Shown: positions 63,228 to 64,000 of the stretch, in pieces | Numbering within the stretch: position 1 is the stretch's first letter | Layout of the letters: each line of letters starts with the position of its first letter | NCBI RefSeq assembly: GCF_004345825.1 | Contig: NZ_SLXM01000001.1 | Location: forward strand, 372,001-436,000 | DNA length: 64,000 nucleotides | Direction: 5' to 3' | Source of the DNA: Tenacibaculum skagerrakense | Lineage (GTDB): Bacteria > Bacteroidota > Bacteroidia > Flavobacteriales > Flavobacteriaceae | Notes under the pieces: generated by a model | Database searches by the model: none | What the model was told of the DNA's origin: nothing | The model's input: the letters and a program-made list of their open reading frames with translations, nothing else | Made by a program: the position numbers and the translations under genes

Positions 63228-63686
63228 TTACTTCTTTTTTACGTTAGTTTCATAAGTGTTTATCCAATTTTCCACCGAAATTTTAGTGCATAGTTCGGCA
63301 ATTAAATCATAAGGAATATCGTCCATTTTTTTAAATCGGATACAGCTTTTCCCCATGTCTAATTTTCGATTGCTATGCTTTGGATATTCGTTTACAAACC
63401 AATCATGAATTTCAGGATTAGCATAAATTCCGCTATGGTACAAATTCACTGAATTCTTTTGTGAAGCCAAATTCATAAATGGTAACGGAAGCTTTGGGTC
63501 GCAATGATAACCGTCTGGATAAATTGAATGAGGAACATAATACCCTAACATGTTATAATTTATGCCTTCTTCAAAACCTTCAGGAAGATTCTTTTTAATG
63601 ACTGTTCTTATTTTTTCAATTACTGGTTTTCTGTCTTCTGGTAACTGATTAATATATTCTTCTGGTGTCGATGCTTCGTATTTCAT
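63228..63686 (-). CDS. DUF1801 family protein
   Basis: 152 residues. The N-terminal TPEEYINQLPEDRKPVIEKIR and the middle NLYHSGIY region fit DUF1801 (YdhG-like, iron-chaperone-like fold). Cytoplasmic; role unknown. It is 7 bp after the DUF4199 gene on the same strand. Confidence 0.8.
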   Translation of the reverse strand: MKYEASTPEEYINQLPEDRKPVIEKIRTVIKKNLPEGFEEGINYNMLGYYVPHSIYPDGYHCDPKLPLPFMNLASQKNSVNLYHSGIYANPEIHDWFVNEYPKHSNRKLDMGKSCIRFKKMDDIPYDLIAELCTKISVENWINTYETNVKKK

Positions 63687-63693
63687 GTTTAGA

Positions 63694-64000
63694 TTATTTG
63701 CGTTGAAGAAATAATGCTGAAATTAAAGATATAATAAATCCAATAATTAAAACGGTTACAAACATGATAAATGCCATAAAACCAGAACCTCCATATTGTT
63801 CCATTTGTTGGACTAGCTCTTTTCTTTTGATTTCAAATTCTTCCGGACTTAAAGTGTTTTTCATTGTTTCTAAACTTTTCTCCAAATATTCTGAAGCAAA
63901 TTCTGGATTGATTTGCGTGGTATAGATGTAGTCTATAATTCCAAAACCAATTCCAGCGCAAGTAGATATTAGTACACCAATTACTAAAGCTTTGATAAAA
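63694..64000 (-). CDS. DUF4199 membrane protein (5' end outside the window)
   Basis: The reading frame stays open to the right edge; 101 codons are visible. It has a hydrophobic segment (IKALVIGVLISTCAGIGFGI), a soluble loop with the SPEEFEIKRKELVQQ stretch, and a final helix ending LISALFLQRK, the typical DUF4199 C-terminus. Function unknown. The first visible ATG is internal and not the start. Confidence 0.75.
   Translation of the reverse strand, partial: FIKALVIGVLISTCAGIGFGIIDYIYTTQINPEFASEYLEKSLETMKNTLSPEEFEIKRKELVQQMEQYGGSGFMAFIMFVTVLIIGFIISLISALFLQRK

Overview
The window looks like chromosome from a marine member of the Flavobacteriaceae (Bacteroidota), possibly Tenacibaculum-like; the genus is inference. 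The reasons are a very AT-rich sequence, spacers with few Shine-Dalgarno sites, promoters of the Bacteroidota form (TTG, 17-21 bp, TAnnTTTG), many TonB-dependent receptors and lipoproteins, and family-specific gene orders such as acpP-fabF-rnc-IPExxxVDY-pyk and a separate atpD-atpC. I see no rRNA, tRNA, CRISPR, prophage or insertion sequence. Coding density is high and most genes are housekeeping.

Layout. 1-1.8 kb: end of tsaB, a MscS channel, dodecin, a MORN-type exported protein. 1.9-10 kb: two TonB receptors. The first is paired with a beta-helix lipoprotein. The second is divergent from a DtxR/MntR-type metal regulator that overlaps a ZIP metal transporter. 10-12.7 kb: a lipoprotein and a nitrilase-isochorismatase operon. 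12.8-20.7 kb: RecB/AddA-like helicase-nuclease, kbl, a major OmpA-like protein with tandem promoters, atpD-atpC. 20.7-26.4 kb: pyk, rnc, fabF and acpP on one strand, purN and RNase H on the other. 26.8-30.5 kb: two paralogous M43 metalloprotease lipoproteins and sufS. 30.6-40.8 kb: serine hydrolase, a PiT phosphate transporter fused to a PhoU-like region, metallophosphoesterase, then a TonB receptor-DUF5689 pair divergent from a secreted endonuclease/phosphatase. 40.8-50 kb: recJ, OsmC, mscL, alr, tdk and small conserved genes. 50-57.7 kb: a Cys/Met PLP enzyme, a TetR regulator flanked by two identical-type operators, sodA, fbp, GNAT, aspartate kinase and an OlsF-like acyltransferase. 57.8-58.9 kb: a LytTR regulator followed by two tandem double-glycine leader peptides. 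59-64 kb: OmpA lipoprotein, LEA-like protein, YiaAB, a TPR-like protein, VOC and DUF1801 proteins, a 79-bp REP-like element and a partial DUF4199 protein.

Most interesting signals: (1) an 11-bp-period direct repeat (TGTTAnn-TTAA-TRTTAnn) lies exactly 20 bp upstream of the -7 element of both the phosphate transporter and the TonB-DUF5689 operon that faces an extracellular nuclease, suggesting a Pho-like regulon; (2) the LytTR plus tandem GG-leader Cys-rich peptides, a candidate signalling or antimicrobial peptide locus; (3) a DtxR-type operator between mntR and its TonB receptor; (4) a perfect 29-bp Fur/PerR-like palindrome before an uncharacterised Cys-containing gene; (5) a TetR regulator whose second operator leads only into a 53-codon ORF.
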